From Enoplolaimus lenunculus (Eukaryota > Nematoda > Enoplea > Enoplida > Thoracostomopsidae), in assembly GCA_030248215.1 (NCBI GenBank), contig JASANG010003242.1, forward strand, positions 62,001-126,000: DNA of 64,000 nucleotides, read 5' to 3'. Position 1 is the first letter of the stretch, and every line of letters begins with the position of its first letter. Below the pieces are notes generated by a model. It was given only the letters and a program-made list of their open reading frames with translations. It did not search any database and had not been told where the DNA came from. A program made the position numbers and the translations under genes. This document shows positions 48,001 to 57,755 of the stretch, in pieces.

Positions 48001-50630
48001 CACTTTCCCGGCATTGTGGAATTTTGTATTATCAAACGAACAAAACAGTACCGCCGCGTACTACTATAGGCCCGTCAATTTTCTTGTCTTTCAAAAGTGG
48101 GGGGACTCAAAAATGCTTACCAAGTTTTATACTCAAAAAGTATTTGCAGGGGGTCAGTGGCCCTCAACTCCTTCGGGTTTAGCGTCCATATTTCATAGGG
48201 GAAAAGAATTAGAGGAAAAATATTGTGGGATAAAATATTATACAATATACGGGAAAGAATACTACAGAGGAAGGCTCTGAACTTAAGATTCTACTGATGC
48301 CTGGCACAGAAGCGAAATACCTCACGTCTATAATATGTTTAAACGCATTGCCACAAATTACGACAACTCAAGGACTTTAGTCGTGTGTGATGTTAGCTCG
48401 ACCAGATTTTCAGCCTTTACTTGTAAGTCATCAAAAACCTTTGTATGTGCATCCTGAATAATATACAACCCACCTCCTAGCAAGATGAGCTGGCCACATG
48501 CGTGCCGTGCAATAACCACGGATGGTGTGTTTTTCCTTACCCGTGATGGCTTGAAGTATAATCAAGCGGTGGACTGGCTAATGTTTCGCCGATCGTGACT
48601 GTTGCCGGACTTTGATTCAAATTTGACAAACATTCTTCAGCTTCCTTTTTAAATACGCTCATTTTAAATTGGTTTAAACAATCTGTACTACAAAACGATA
48701 ACTTTTCTTGAGTTGGATTGCTCGCGGTCAAATCGTTTTCGAGCAAAATTGACGGACACTAAAAATAATCACTATAGCCGTTATGAATTGTACTATCATT
48801 GACAACACTGTATACACAGCGGCTTATTGTAAACTTTACTTTTGTTATATTTAAAGATAGTAAACTGAAAATTTTTCGTTTAAAGATAGTAAACTGAAAA
48901 TTTTTCGTTTAAAGATAGTAAACTGAAAATTTTTCGTTTAAAGATAGTAAACTGAAAATTTTTCGTTTAAAGACAGTAAACTGAAAATTTTTTGTTTAAC
49001 CCTTTCTCACATGAATATTTTCTATTTCCCCTGAGACCTAGTTTTATGCTAGGATTCGAACTCCAGTAACTGGAGTGAGAGGCGTATACCATCATCACTC
49101 AGCTATAGGAGCTTGACGCTCGAGCCCGAGGAGGCTTTCACGTCTTGTTGTGATTTAGTACTATGTATACGTGTTGCAATTGTTTGACACGGTGCGATAT
49201 ATATTATTTAACGTATATACACTGCGCTGAGTTGGCTATAGGCCACTCAATGTGAGAAGGGGTTTAAGTTAACGCTTAGGTTTAGGTAAATGCTTTAGGT
49301 AAAGCATTTACGAAAGCCTATGCGTAATCTATGCCTGAGCGTATAAGCTTCAGCCTGTGGCGAAAAATGTACAAGAGCCTATAATATACCAAACTTGCTA
49401 CCTTACAATTTTCCCCGTCACAAAATTGGCACATATAATTATATATGTAGTTAAAATTGTGGTTCATAAGCTTTGCCAATCCGCCTCACGGCAGAAATTT
49501 CAGAATCTGCCCGTTTATGCAAACACATCTTAGTTTCAGTGACTAAAAGCTAAACACCGGATATCCGAATATTTGCAATTAAAAATTGATATAAAATGAT
49601 AATTTACCTTAAAACACCAAAAACACGACAAATTGTACGTTTTTGTTGGCTCTGAGCTGACCAAATTACCATCTGACGTGTCATTAGTTCCCAACAACAT
49701 AGCGTCTGAAACAAACAAAACAACCCGTTTTAATATTCAGGGCGTTCGGAAACGACCAAAACACGGTGGACTTACCGAAGCCGAAACGTCCCATTTGTCT
49801 TGCGGTGTTCTAAAAAGCGTCGATGAAAAAATGTGAGGTCAAAACAAAGTACTTCATTGAAAATGTTCTGAAACACTCATCCCGGGTCCCTTGAAGGCAT
49901 GGGCCCTGCGGCGAATCGGCCTTTCTGGCCGGGATTATACAAACCGCCCTTGTCTCAATGAATTTTTTAACCACACAGAGTGGTAAACTGTATCTGGCTA
50001 TCCATAGAACCTGGTGAGCCAGATATTAAGTAGAAATTTTTAAAAAATCATGGATAGCGTTCAGATTATAATTTGTGATTGCTATATTGTGATGACAACC
50101 TATCAGGGTGTATATTAACGGAAACGGCAAACGGATATTGAAGTATAAAAGTTTCAAAGAAGTTTTATTTTTGTGCCAATCTAATGAGACGTGCAAACGT
50201 TCACCGGGCTTTCTAAAATTTTAAAGACAAAATATCGAATGCATTCAAATTTTGAAGATTTTGGGATGAATTTTGTAATTTTCATTTCATTTCGAACAAT
50301 TGCAGCAGGAAACGGATACGCAATTTTTGCCGGAAACGGATATATGGTACACGCTGCAACCTATAGACATCAAGGCTTTCTCTATCAATTCTTGTGGGGT
50401 TCTCGACTGGATTAGAACGAAATAAAGTCCATTTTTCTGCATATACCTGAACCAAGCTGATGTTTCCCATCACCGGAACCGGATACGTGCATGTTAGACG
50501 GTGTGACTGGTGAGCTGCGTGGCCCTTGATTGGTTGTTTGTTTACTTTTCGACGCTGAACAACGAGCTTGCATTGTTGAATGATACCGATTTGACAATGA
50601 CACTTTTGAGTGATTTGGCAATGAATCAAA
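42622..50630 (-). CDS. SOBP: SOBP-like FCS zinc-finger protein, 5' end missing
   Basis: Exons on the minus strand: 50630-50447, 49705-49608, 48758-48541, 46007-43477, 42884-42622, all phase-compatible GT-AG. The visible part is 1097 aa. Numbering from the first visible residue, an FCS/MYM-type finger is split over two introns: CFWC (C89, C92) and FCSTDCLNQFKM (C117, C121). It closely resembles the second finger of vertebrate SOBP. The next exon opens with LITPDLWNG, like SOBP's LLTPDSWN. It ends with a Pro-Ile-Pro-Val run encoded at 43537-43590, again a SOBP landmark. Between lie Asn and Gln homopolymer runs. SOBP proteins are nuclear and bind SIX-family factors. The first FCS finger and the start codon should lie further 5' and were not found; a donor-like gtaagttaatg near 50703 may end a previous exon. 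The terminal exon is Ser/Thr-rich and unlike the vertebrate C-terminus. Confidence 0.85.
43108..43196 (+). repeat. TTAGGC-like core fragment in the last SOBP intron
   Basis: Degenerate units such as ggcataggtttaatcttaag and cgcttcggtttaggtttagg occur without recognisable family ends. They lie between the last two SOBP exons. Confidence 0.5.
43391..43445. repeat. (TA)n array in the last SOBP intron
   Basis: atatatat runs begin about 32 bp inside the intron from the donor at 43477. They are intronic, so they do not affect the protein. Confidence 0.85.
43537..43590 (-). other. SOBP: Pro-Ile/Val run at the end of the large SOBP exon
   Basis: On the minus strand this encodes FPIPVPIPVPIPVPIP after LQPY, built from a 12-nt unit (ccggttccgatt-type). 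The same kind of run follows LLVPYPV in vertebrate SOBP, so the repeat is probably old and functional and not a recent microsatellite. Confidence 0.75.
44331..44380 (-). repeat. SOBP: (CAA)n encoding a polyglutamine run
   Basis: A GTT repeat on the plus strand, read as CAA (Gln) on the minus strand within the large SOBP exon, gives about 17 consecutive glutamines. A second Gln run lies at 44716-44745. Codon purity suggests it can change length easily. Confidence 0.85.
44918..45012 (-). repeat. SOBP: (AAT)n encoding polyasparagine runs
   Basis: A nearly pure ATT repeat on the plus strand, read as AAT (Asn) within the SOBP frame, gives Asn runs broken by single Val, Ser and Leu residues. A second array lies at 45395-45515. 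The frame stays open through both, and no stop arises in the reading direction. Confidence 0.85.
45395..45515 (-). repeat. SOBP: Second polyasparagine-encoding array
   Basis: A mixed AAT/AAC repeat in the large SOBP exon encodes an Asn-rich stretch of about 40 residues, interrupted by Lys, Ser and Glu. It is slightly less pure than the array at 44918-45012, which suggests it is older or under more constraint. Confidence 0.8.
46830..48265. mobile_element. Large foldback-like element in a SOBP intron
   Basis: The left arm (tataatattcttttccccgt, tgtaatatttttctccgcc) is matched inverted on the right (ggaaaaatattgtgggataa, tatacgggaaagaatactac). A ~100-bp inner segment (cctaccaagttttctactca with actggggggttagtgactca) occurs twice, at 47800-47890 and 48096-48190. 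No coding capacity is recognised. Confidence 0.55.
48848..48996 (+). repeat. 29-bp tandem array, about five units
   Basis: The unit is gtttaaagatagtaaactg followed by aaaatttttc. The first four copies are nearly identical; the fifth has agacag for agatag and ends where the TTAA of the adjacent MITE begins. It lies in the SOBP intron between exons 49705-49608 and 48758-48541. Confidence 0.85.
48996..49267 (-). mobile_element. Full-length tRNA-bearing piggyBac-type MITE in SOBP intron
   Basis: TTAA at 48996-48999 and 49264-49267; ends AACCCTTTCTCACATG and CAATGTGAGAAGGGGTT. The minus strand carries TAGCTGAGTGATGATGG (A box), GCCTCTCACTCC and GAGTTCGAATCC (B box). It is very similar to the copy at 889-1159. 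It abuts a 29-bp tandem array on one side and a TTAGGC-like fragment on the other. Confidence 0.8.
49266..49345 (+). repeat. TTAGGC-like fragment beside a tRNA-bearing element
   Basis: cgcttaggtttaggtaaatg and gaaagcctatgcgtaatc follow directly on the TTAA end of the element at 48996-49267. The arrangement resembles 667-1212, where the same two families are nested. Confidence 0.5.
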
Positions 50631-51161
50631 CTGTGGTTTGTCTTTGTAGTTAAAGCATAGTATATCTTTCATTGCAAGGTTACTTAAACATTAACTTACA
50701 ATAAAGCTGAGATTGACTTGGGTTTTGTGTTTAGGAAAGCATCAAAGTACGAAAACGTGACCGGAGGACAATGTTTATATACTGTAGTAACCCGAATAAG
50801 CGGGGGTGACTGATATTTATTTTGCCTCTCCAAAGAGTAGTGCTCACTGTTGCAATTCCGTTAAGGACTGTTTATTTTACAACACAGCTCCAGTTATATA
50901 ATTTTGTCATCCACTTTTCATAGTTTAAGTTCATTAGGGATACACTTTTTCCACTTGATTATGCTGCTACATATATAGGTAACATATTCTTTGAGTATCA
51001 AATTCTGTACTAAACTTAATTTGATCCAAGAAGCATTTACGCTATCTAATTATGGTAATTGACGTTTATGGAATGGCGAATAATTTTAGACTATTCAATT
51101 ACGTATTCTAATTAGGGAAATAGACTACCTTATCCATCCAGACGTAAAATAGGGACTTCAC

Positions 51162-51410
51162 ACTGTAAGTTCCAGTGAGTTCATTTTAACTCAGAATGAG
51201 TTGAACCACTTCTGAGTTAGGACTATCAGAACTCGCAATTCTGCGTTGATTCAACTCATTCTGATTTAGCTACGCAACTCACCCGGACTCAACTCAACTC
51301 ACAGTGAGAATCAAGTCAACTCAGAGTGAGTTAAAGTTTACTGTTATTAACACAGAAATAACTAACTTTCCGTCTGAGTTGATTAATTAACTCATTGGAA
51401 TTTACAGTGC
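51162..51410. mobile_element. MITE of the CACTGTAAATTCCAGTGAG family
   Basis: The left end is cactgtaagttccagtgagt and the right end ctcattggaatttacagtgc, inverted. Inside are several actcagaatgagttgaa palindromes and attaattaactca. It is the longest of the four copies in the window. Confidence 0.8.
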
Positions 51411-51658
51411 AGACTCTTATTACCTCTCTCTCTTATTTGGCTTGCTGAAGAGCGCATTGCTGACAATTTCTTTGTAGCTGGGTTTCGCCTGCGCTGCTAA
51501 AGTGTTACGGGCAAGACTATAACTCGTTAGTGGTAAGCACTTATCTAAACTAATGCTTATGTAACCAAACCCCATGCGCTAGTTCATTTTATTGATACTA
51601 ACGTTATTGATAAAGTACCGCAGTTAATGCTAAGTCGAATAACTAAATTAGTGATGTT

Positions 51659-51859
51659 GGCCCATCTAAAGATCAGGGGCGGTACGTTTTTCTGTGGGAC
51701 TAGAAAAGAGTGATTTTAAGCTTTAGACTAAGTTTTTGTTTGGCTTAGGCTTAGGCTTAGGCTTAGGCTTAGGAATATGCTCATTCTTGCGCTTTGGCTT
51801 AGGCTTAGGCTTAGGAATATGCATATAATACTGTTCCGCCCCTGTTCTTTACATTGCCC
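51659..51859 (-). mobile_element. Best TTAGGC-core MITE, longest telomere-like run
   Basis: The left end is ggcccatctaaagatcaggg and the right end cgcccctgttctttacattg. The core at 51741-51774 holds four perfect TTAGGC units plus partial units, and a second run lies at 51794-51812. Between them is the family spacer aatatgctcattcttgcgct. Flanks gtgatgtt and gggatatt agree at 6 of 8 positions. This copy shows the family layout most clearly: end, aagctttagacta block, TTAGGC run, spacer, TTAGGC run, end. Confidence 0.85.
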
Positions 51860-51967
51860 GGGATATTTAGTATCCTAGACAAAAATTATCTATGCACCAA
51901 ATTATAGAATGAAATTCATACAAATCCCAGTGTCCAAAGCCAATAAGCCAGACCGGTATTAAGCTAA

Positions 51968-52110
51968 TCTTGCGGGGCTAAAAATATTTCGGGAGCGGCA
52001 TACAAGATTTTCGATGACTTACAAGCAAGGTTGAAAAATTTCTAGTGGTGCAAAAAAATTTTAGGGAGTGGCTGAGCTCCGCTGGCACCTCCTTGACTAC
52101 GGGCCCGAGT
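51968..52110. repeat. Repeat with CTACGGGCCCGAG end
   Basis: cgggagcggcatacaagatt, ttcgatgacttacaagcaag and gttgaaaaatttctagtgg, ending ccttgactacgggcccgag, recur with changes at 52742-52878, 57262-57445 and 57910-58050. This is a moderately old dispersed family; its ends are not certain. Confidence 0.55.
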
Positions 52111-52223
52111 ATGAAATGAACAAACGAAATGGATAAATTGCATATAATTAAAAATTTACAACTAAAAATTAAAGTTTTGTTTTGCAACAGTGTCTGTGGA
52201 GTTCGTTAAGGTTGAAATGTGTC

Positions 52224-52419
52224 TACGCTGTAAAAAATCGTTAATCAAATTGACTGCCTCCGAAATAGGCTCAACGGGTCTATGTACACGAATTGAGTCA
52301 AATTGTAGTCCGCCAGAGTCAAATTCGACTCACTGAGTCGCATGTTTGACTCTGGCTGAATTAATCCCATAGAGCCTATTTCGTAGATAGTTAATTTGAC
52401 TCACCATTTTTTGCAGTGT
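52224..52419. mobile_element. Second copy of the AGTCAAATTGACT palindromic MITE
   Basis: tgtaaaaaatcgttaatcaa, attgactgcctccgaaatag and, inverted, cctatttcgtagatagttaa and tcaccattttttgcagtg match the element at 5367. The arms have diverged by several substitutions. Confidence 0.8.
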
Positions 52420-53605
52420 ATCGGTGTCAGTTGGGTTCTGTTAAAGTTGAATTTCAACTTAAGTATGTCTTTTATTTAAATTGCAATATTTTGTAGTTTA
52501 AGCAACCATTCAACTAAAAATAACGTTACTGGATTGGCTTTGAACAAAGCAGTATTATTGACACAAGTTTTACCGTAAACTTCTTTGTTCGTTTTCCAGT
52601 TACTCAAAAAAAATGAGCATAAGGATATTTGGACCCTGTTGAAAGTCAGTCACTCGAATTGAGCAAACTAATCTTTGGACATACTTAGATATTACTGGAG
52701 GACTCGATGATCCCAGTCCTGGTATCCAACCCACCTTGCTAGGGGGGGTTAAACATTTTTAGGAGAAGCATACAAGGGTTTTCACATCACTTACAAGCAG
52801 CGATGAAAATTTTTTAGGGTGACCAAAATTTTTCAAAGGGGCTGAGCCTGGCCCCCTCTGGCTAGGGACCCGGATGATCCGCACAGAGTTTTGCGAGCCC
52901 TGACCTTGAGTTATATCTTAACGCCTAAACTGTACCAAAAACTAACCAGCAGCACCCAAAAAACCGCAAGAAATATGGCAATTTGTCCACGTTTGTGTAA
53001 ACCAGATCTTTCCTTTTATACAACTCAAAGATATATAATATTATAAGATTGATGTGTGTGTGTATGATACGTGATCCCGAAAGATTGATGTGTGTGTATG
53101 ATACGTGATCCCGAAAAGACGTTGAATCGAAAATATGCATCATTCGGCGAAATGGTCACGAAAATATTAAAAGAAAACGGGGGCATACAGATTCTCAAAT
53201 TACTGAAATTCGATCGCTGTATGGTTTATAATTTAATATTTGAATATAAGCTTTCACTCAGTAACCGCGTGTCTTAGTCGTATTTTAGTGTTTGTCTGTG
53301 ACCAATTTTACACACATAACTGCATGTATCGTTTTGGTGTTGTAACGCAGCCGCGGAGACACACAGGCGATTGCAGGGAACAAGACGAATAACATTGATT
53401 TTTTTGGTTCGAAAACTCGCTCAAATATCAGGTTACAAAATAATAAAATAAAAACAAAATATCTCTCTTCTATCCCGTATCCATAAAAAGCTGAATATAA
53501 AGAGATAACGCTTAATGCTCATGCGAGATGCCTATTGGCTTTCGACTTATGACTGAAACATTTCATGGGAATTTAGAAATTTTCTGCGCCGAAGATGATA
53601 CTTCT

Positions 53606-53800
53606 ACACTGCAAAAAATGATTAGTCAAATTGACTCTTTCCTGAGCGGATTTAATTTCTGGTGAGTTGATTAATTAACAACTCAGAACGAGTTCAATCA
53701 ATTTAGAATTCAGAGTTCTGAAAAACCTGATTCATCGCTTAGACGTCTGAGTAGATTCAACTCATTCTGAGTTAAACTCAACTCGCTGGAATTCACAGTG
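53606..53800. mobile_element. Chimeric MITE joining two families
   Basis: The left end (acactgcaaaaaatgattag, tcaaattgactctttcc) is that of the palindromic family at 5367. From about 53650 the sequence (tctggtgagttgattaatta through tcgctggaattcacagtg) is the CACTGTAAATTCC family of 51162-51410. Both families share CACTGnAAA ends, which may have allowed recombination. Confidence 0.65.
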
Positions 53801-54066
53801 TACGCTCCCGTTTCAGTTTAAAATTTCCATTTCCAAATAATTAAGGTATAATGAGCAATGTGTCATTCGAGAAGCCCAAGTGCAACTGAAATATGCCATT
53901 TCAGTTTTAAAAAATTTTTTTAAAATTTTTGGTTAAAAAATTTCTTAAAGTCTCTCAAATATTTCGCCTATACCCTGCTATTTATATTATCCAACAAGTC
54001 CGTTAATGAGAGGTTCTGTAAGGCAGTACTCATGCTTTGAAATGATTTTCAACTGTTTAGGCCACA

Positions 54067-54340
54067 TTAACCCTTTCACTCATAGAGTATACTATGAGAA
54101 GCTAAAAACAAAAATGTACGAGCAATACACACACTGTGAGCAGTGTTTAACAATTATAACATATATGCGTAATGCAAAATCTCCACAAGACGTGAGAGCC
54201 ATCTCGAGCAAAAGCGTCAAGCTCCTATATTAACTCAGTGGTCATCGCAAACGCCTTGCACCCGTTAGACTGGGGATCGAATCGTACCTTGAAATTACAT
54301 CTCATATGAAATTGAGAATATTCCTGTGAGAAAGGGTTAA
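54067..54340 (+). mobile_element. tRNA-bearing piggyBac-type MITE with repeated tail
   Basis: TTAA at 54067-54070 and 54337-54340; starts AACCCTTTCACTCATAGAG and ends CTGTGAGAAAGGGTTAA. The A box (attaactcagtggtcatcg) and B box (gggatcgaatcgt) are weakened. The last ~30 bp form the first part of an 80-bp tandem array continuing to 54578. Confidence 0.8.
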
Positions 54341-54578
54341 TTCCCTGAACATCTTAAAAGCGTACAACGGCAAGTTATGGTATTGTGTAAATTGAGAATA
54401 TTCATGTGCGAAAGGGTTAATTCCTTGAAAATCTTAAAAGCGTACAACGGTAAGTTACTGTATTGCGTAAATTGAGAATATTCATGTGAGAAAGGGTTAA
54501 TCCCTGAAAATTTTAAAAGCGTACAACGGCAGGTTATTGTACTGCGTAAATTGAGAATATTCATGTGAGAAAGGGTAA
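54311..54578 (+). repeat. 80-bp tandem array seeded by a MITE terminus
   Basis: Units start at 54311, 54391, 54471 and 54550 (partial). Each holds attgagaatattcatgtgag, aaagggttaa, and then flank-derived aaaagcgtacaacggcaag. The unit joins the element's right end to about 50 bp of neighbouring host DNA, so the array grew after insertion. Confidence 0.85.
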
Positions 54579-55534
54579 CACTGTTTGAGTCTGTGAACTA
54601 TTAACTGCTGGCACTGCTTTTACACGTTAACCTACAACGTTGGTGAAAACGTGACATGCATGCAGTCCAGTAGCCAGCTCACCTTGCTAACATTTGCCAA
54701 TATTGTCAACTGTGTGTAGCAGCTATGCCCAGTTTGCAATAATGGTGTCATGTATTTTGAGCCACTGAATCTTTCATGTAAACTGTATTGATTCCAACGT
54801 CAAATTATTTTCGAAATTTGTGAAATGATTATAATAGTAAATATTTGCATGTCAAAACGTATTGCTTACTAGGCCCTATAATCACTGCGATATCGTGATT
54901 GCTTATGACTGCATTGCATGTATTGGTAATATCGCCAAATCTGCAGCCAGCAAGGCATAATAATTTGATCTGTTAAAACAAATACTAAAGAACGCGAATT
55001 TGATACTTAGGCTTTGTCCCTTCGTGAACCCAACTTTGTAATAAAAATGTGCAACATTCGTTATATATCTATATATATCTATATATGTGTATATATAATA
55101 TATTTATTTATATATGTATATATTATCTAAATATGTACGTAAAATATCCGCTATCGAAAACAGAATGAAGTTGGACTTTAGTAGTTTTACGATAACAACC
55201 CAGCATTAGCCAGGCCATGTAATGTAATACTTCATTTGGTTGATCAAATTTCAACACTGAATACCTCTACCTACCACTATATATATCGAATATTTAGAAC
55301 GACGGGCTAGGGTTTCAGTTTTAGATCGAAATACACGGCGATAGTATAATACATCTGTTTTGCATGGCCGGACGGTATAAATACTACAACGATATGGCCT
55401 TTGTCGCAAATGTACGTTGTAATATGATATTGCTAACTGCGGCAACTATAGGGAAAACATTGTTTTGATGCAAAGGGATCATCTATAACATGTACTCTTG
55501 GTATACTGTAGCTATAGCAACGTGTATAAAAAAT

Positions 55535-55815
55535 CCTGGGTGTAACCGGAATTATAAAATACGGAAACTGCAATCGGAAAGTTAAAAAATACCGGAAGCG
55601 CAGCCGGAACCAGAAAATAAAAAAATGCTTGATACCGAAAAGTTTACTATTGACGCTATTTTATCGCTTTGAATGGCGTAAACATACCATTTAGAATGAT
55701 AAAATCCTGAAACAAATGCAGTAGGAGGAAAAGTATGATAAATTTATAGAATATGGCACAAATAAAAATTTTGGCAACGCTCAGACAATTTTAGAAAATT
55801 AGCTGAGAATAATAT
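55535..55815. mobile_element. Truncated CCGGAA-type hAT MITE
   Basis: cctgggtgtaaccggaatta through ttggcaacgctcagacaatt follows the same order as the copy at 41746. It is interrupted on the right by a different dispersed repeat beginning near 55828. Confidence 0.6.
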
Positions 55816-55827
55816 GCCAAAATGGGC

Positions 55828-56740
55828 ACCGAATATCCGGATATGAAAAATATCCGGATATGTATCCGAATGGAAATATGTATCGAAATATCCGGATATC
55901 CGAAATGCTAGTGTGTGAACTTTTTTGGAATTATTTGCATTGTTTCAACATAAAAGTTGCTGGAGCTGACGAAACGAAATTTTGTATTAAAACCTGTGTT
56001 AAAATATTGAACCACATTCCTCCATAATTCCATGATGACTTAAATTTTGATTTCTTAATACATGCTAAATATTTTTAAATTATCTCAAAATTTGCCCAGT
56101 GAAAAATTTGCATCGAATGGCAATCTGTAAAGGGTACATTTGAATTTCTTATAACACAGAACCCATGAACTCATAAATTTTGAATTCAAACCCCCATGCT
56201 AAGCGACTTTCTTCTCATACACCAAAACAATCCAAAAGTACTTAATCAGCGATGCTAGCTGTCTGAATAATGGACAGTTTAGTGTGGGTTTGGAAGCGAC
56301 AATCCCATTCACCTTAGTGTCCTTTCAAAATGCGGAAAGGTTCAAGAACGCTGCAGCCTCCCCCTGAGAGGAAAAAGCACAAAGTTAATTCAAAAAGCTT
56401 GGTTGTTACTGAAAAAGTTTCCTTCTACATTTGTGTCGTGAAATTAATAGTATAAATCGGGTGCGCTAAACAAGTCATTAAACGCAAAAAATGACCCCAT
56501 TCAACTAAGCGCGTCGCTTTTACACAGTATATAATATACATGACATAATATGGATTTCTCAACTTTTGAAAATATATTCTTTCGTTTGGAATTCAAAATA
56601 TAATAGTAAATTTGGTGCGTTAAACCGATCATCCAACACAATAAATGACGAAATTCAACTCAGAGGGTCGCTTTTACACACTAATATAAGTACATGAAAA
56701 ATATAGATTTCTGAACTGTTGAAAATACAGGGATAATACC
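55828..56740. mobile_element. Second copy of the GGATATCCGG dispersed repeat
   Basis: caccgaatatccggatatga, attatttgcattgtttcaac, ttgaaccacattcctccata and gggtgcgctaaacaagtcat keep the order of the copy at 20870. The ~160-bp gcgttaaac...acgcaaaaaatgac segment is doubled here (56457 and 56610). Confidence 0.6.
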
Positions 56741-57669
56741 TTAACCATATTTATATGTAGTTTGTTGCGACCCGTACAAGAGGGGGTAGTAAAACGGGGT
56801 CCCCATTTTGAGCTCCAAGCAAAACAAGTTCGTATAAACCCTAATACTTCGGCCGCAAAACCCTAACATATCATAGTACCAATTGGCAATTATCCTCAAC
56901 ATATAGGTATACATATTTAAGAACGTTTAAAGCCAAATTTCGGAACCAAACCCAACATAAACTTAATAATCAAATGAGGGTATGTAATGAACCAAACGGC
57001 AAACATACATTTTCGTCAATTTACCCTATGGATACACCAACACTTTGAAACTCGCCACTTTGAAATAGCTAAATATAAAAGCAACAAATAAAAATTTGAT
57101 ACTAATGTTGTATATGACAGCCGGCTTAATTGGTCACAGAAAAGCCGCTGACACGCTTAATCACACAGCTCGGCCATTAAATGATTGAAACGATTAAAGG
57201 ACGATGATGCCAGTAAAACAATATGGTGGTTGTCTTAAATAAAGCTAATAAACTGAACGGTCGGGGAACAGGAAAACGCCTGTGGCCAAGGGGGAGGGCG
57301 GGCGGGCGGCGGGTCAAATCTCCCTGAAAAAATTTTTTTGCCTCCTGGAAGATTTTCAACCTTGTTAATCAACGTCATCGCTTGTATTCCCCTCCTGAAA
57401 ATTTTTTAGCCCCCTCGAGCAAGGTGAGCTGCCTACGGGCCTGAGCAGGAAGAACTTCGTTCTTGTTTTACTTGTGACGATAACTGGCAACCGAATATAT
57501 GCCAGGCTGTTGAAATTCGTCAAACTTTTTGGTTGAGGTTATGAGCAATTCAAAATGGATTAATTCAAAAACAAAATAGTTCGTATAAAACCTTGATTTC
57601 GAAAACTAATTGCACCCGAAAAAAAATTAGTTTGAATATCGAGTCTTAAAACCTCTGGCCAATACAATG

Positions 57670-57755
57670 AACAGCGCCATAACATAGTATAAGCATATTC
57701 CTAAGCCTATAGCCTCAGCAATAACATAGTCTAAAGCTTATAACTGTATTGCAGT
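57670..57755 (+). mobile_element. Truncated TTAGGC-core MITE
   Basis: catagtataagcatattcct, aagcctatagcctcagc and catagtctaaagcttataac match the middle of the family. The ends are missing. Confidence 0.5.

Noticed and set aside
51741-51812. A true interstitial telomere or chromosome-fusion scar
   Set aside because: The TTAGGC runs are short, sit at fixed positions inside an end-bounded repeat family and recur many times with target duplications, so transposition explains them better.
54311-54578. A CRISPR-like array
   Set aside because: The units are contiguous tandem repeats without unique spacers, in eukaryotic DNA, and derive from a transposon end.
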